Positions 62,879-64,000 of a stretch of DNA of 64,000 bases are shown here, piece by piece. This DNA is from Lentilitoribacter sp039986595 (GTDB taxonomy: Bacteria; Pseudomonadota; Alphaproteobacteria; Rhizobiales; Rhizobiaceae). The position numbers were made by a program, and so were the translations under genes. Below the pieces are notes generated by a model. It was not told where the DNA came from and did no database searches. It saw only the letters and a list, made by a program, of their open reading frames with translations. The stretch covers positions 62,001-126,000 of the forward strand of contig JBDWQJ010000002.1 of assembly GCA_039986595.1 (NCBI GenBank). Direction: 5' to 3'. Position 1 is the stretch's first letter, and the number at the start of each line of letters is the position of its first letter.

Positions 62879-64000
62879 ATGAACCATTTTGATTATATCG
62901 ATGGCGTCTTGCACGCTGAAGGCGTTTCTATTCAAGACATCGCTCGTGAAGTTGGCACGCCGTTTTATTGCTATTCTACAGCAACATTTGCACGTCATTT
63001 CAACGTTTATAAAGACGCATTTTCGGGTTTAGATTCGCTTGTTTGTTACGCAATGAAAGCAAATTCAAACCAAGCTATTCTTGCAACATTGGCAGATCTA
63101 GGTTCAGGTGTTGATATCGTATCTGAAGGCGAATTAAGACGCGCGTTGCAGGCTGGAATTGATGCAAAAAAAATCGTCTTCTCCGGAGTTGGAAAAAAAG
63201 CATACGAAATGGATGCAGCGCTACAAGCAGGTATCTTGTGCTTTAATGTTGAATCCGAGCCTGAATTAGAGCTGCTTAATCAACGCGCTCTCAAAATGGG
63301 CGTTAAAGCACCAGTCTCTTTCAGAATAAACCCTGATGTGGATGCCAAAACCCACGCGAAAATCTCAACAGGTAAAAAAGAAAACAAGTTCGGAATTTCC
63401 TATAAACGCGCACCAGAGGTTTTTGAGCGCGCGAGCAAAATGGAAGGCATCGATGCGCATGGCATTGATATGCATATCGGAAGTCAAATCACAGATCTGC
63501 AACCATTTGACGATGCGTTTGTGCTCGTCGTGGATCTTGTCGAAAGCCTTAGATCAAAAGGTTATAAAATTGATCACGTCGATATTGGCGGCGGCTTAGG
63601 CATTCCTTATAAAAACGATAATTCACCCCCACCTGATCCAACAGCTTATGCAAAAGTTGCCGAAGAACGTCTTAAATCATTAGGATGCAAAGTTTTAATG
63701 GAACCCGGTCGTTTAATCGCGGGTAATGCGGGCATTTTAGTTACCGAAGTGATCTACGTCAAAGATGGCGGTGAGAAAAACTTTGTCATCGTTGATGGCG
63801 CAATGAACGATCTTATTCGCCCAACGCTTTATGATGCCTTTCATGAGATTTTGCCGGTCGAAATTTCAGCGGTAAACTCACCTGCAATGACAGCTGATAT
63901 TGTTGGGCCTGTTTGTGAGACGGGAGACTATCTCGCTCTTAACCGCCAAATGTCAGAACCAAATCCGGGTGATTTGATCGCAGTTAGTAGCGCTGGCGCT
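62879..64000 (+). CDS. lysA: Diaminopimelate decarboxylase (3' end outside window)
   Basis: 374 codons are visible from MNHFDYIDGVLHAEGVSIQDIA. The PLP lysine is in VCYAMKANSNQAILATLADLG (about 55-75), followed by SGVGKKAYEM, FRINPDVDAKTHAKISTGKKENKFG, GIDMHIGSQI and the phosphate-binding GGGLGIPY. The substrate site EPGRLIAGNAG and the Cys of GPVCETGD are also in place. LysA makes lysine from meso-diaminopimelate. Only about the last 50 residues are missing. Confidence 0.96.
   Translation, partial: MNHFDYIDGVLHAEGVSIQDIAREVGTPFYCYSTATFARHFNVYKDAFSGLDSLVCYAMKANSNQAILATLADLGSGVDIVSEGELRRALQAGIDAKKIVFSGVGKKAYEMDAALQAGILCFNVESEPELELLNQRALKMGVKAPVSFRINPDVDAKTHAKISTGKKENKFGISYKRAPEVFERASKMEGIDAHGIDMHIGSQITDLQPFDDAFVLVVDLVESLRSKGYKIDHVDIGGGLGIPYKNDNSPPPDPTAYAKVAEERLKSLGCKVLMEPGRLIAGNAGILVTEVIYVKDGGEKNFVIVDGAMNDLIRPTLYDAFHEILPVEISAVNSPAMTADIVGPVCETGDYLALNRQMSEPNPGDLIAVSSAGA

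Overview
The window looks like chromosome of a low-GC (low-to-mid 40s % by eye) marine-type alphaproteobacterium of the order Hyphomicrobiales (Rhizobiales). This rests on remembered gene neighbourhoods, not on a search: etfB-etfA-hbd with tlpA, argH, a small lipoprotein and lysA; carD-fdxA-S4 protein-SUV3-like helicase; phaA-phaB with divergent phaR; rpmF, mtgA and ispA; PduO adenosyltransferase with a HIG1-type twin-TM protein. GANTC (CcrM) sites and an Irr-type iron box also fit. The genus cannot be fixed from the sequence alone. Gene density is high and no insertion sequence, prophage or CRISPR array is visible.

Layout. 1-7.8 kb is a carboxylate module: a Tct transporter (tctA cut by the window edge, tctC), a divergent TctD/TctE two-component system, then a tricarballylate dehydrogenase-like flavoprotein, a D-2-hydroxyacid dehydrogenase, a 73-residue Cys-containing protein and a divergent LysR regulator. 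8.0-9.6 kb is an AT-rich pair of broken surface-glycan genes: an FkbM methyltransferase with a frameshift in an A9 tract and a family 2 glycosyltransferase with an in-frame TAA. 9.6-13.9 kb is a valine-catabolism operon (mmsA, mmsB, enoyl-CoA hydratase) with its LysR regulator. 13.9-31.5 kb is mostly housekeeping: LysE exporter, argG, an unusual membrane-anchored TAXI protein, an M3 oligopeptidase, aldo/keto reductase, typA, GNAT, ppa, yggT, a hybrid histidine kinase, rhomboid protease, pduO, HIG1, a D,D-carboxypeptidase and an M20 amidohydrolase. A tRNA-Arg(CCU) at 31.46 kb is followed by an orphan membrane protein and an AlkB-like gene interrupted by one TAA.

32.7-64 kb holds an iron-type alcohol dehydrogenase and cytochrome bd oxidase sharing an intergenic region with a palindrome matching the Irr box, then dxr, a glycine-zipper lipoprotein, thiN-uup-galM, an M48 protease lipoprotein, the carD-fdxA-S4-helicase block, PHB genes phaB/phaA with phaR, a GGT-family enzyme, a GlcG-like protein, rpmF, a GST, mtgA, ispA, etfBA, hbd, tlpA, argH, a LptM-like lipoprotein and lysA (cut by the right edge).

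Metabolic theme: carbon-store and acyl-CoA metabolism (PHB synthesis, ETF, hydroxyacyl-CoA dehydrogenases, valine breakdown) with iron-dependent respiration. The items most worth a second look are a duplicated ~60 bp hairpin with paired GANTC sites (48.37 and 48.65 kb), the tricarballylate-like cluster lacking both TcuB and an adjacent TctB, a sensor-like two-TM TAXI protein, the candidate Irr and PhaR operators, and three genes each broken by a single lesion.
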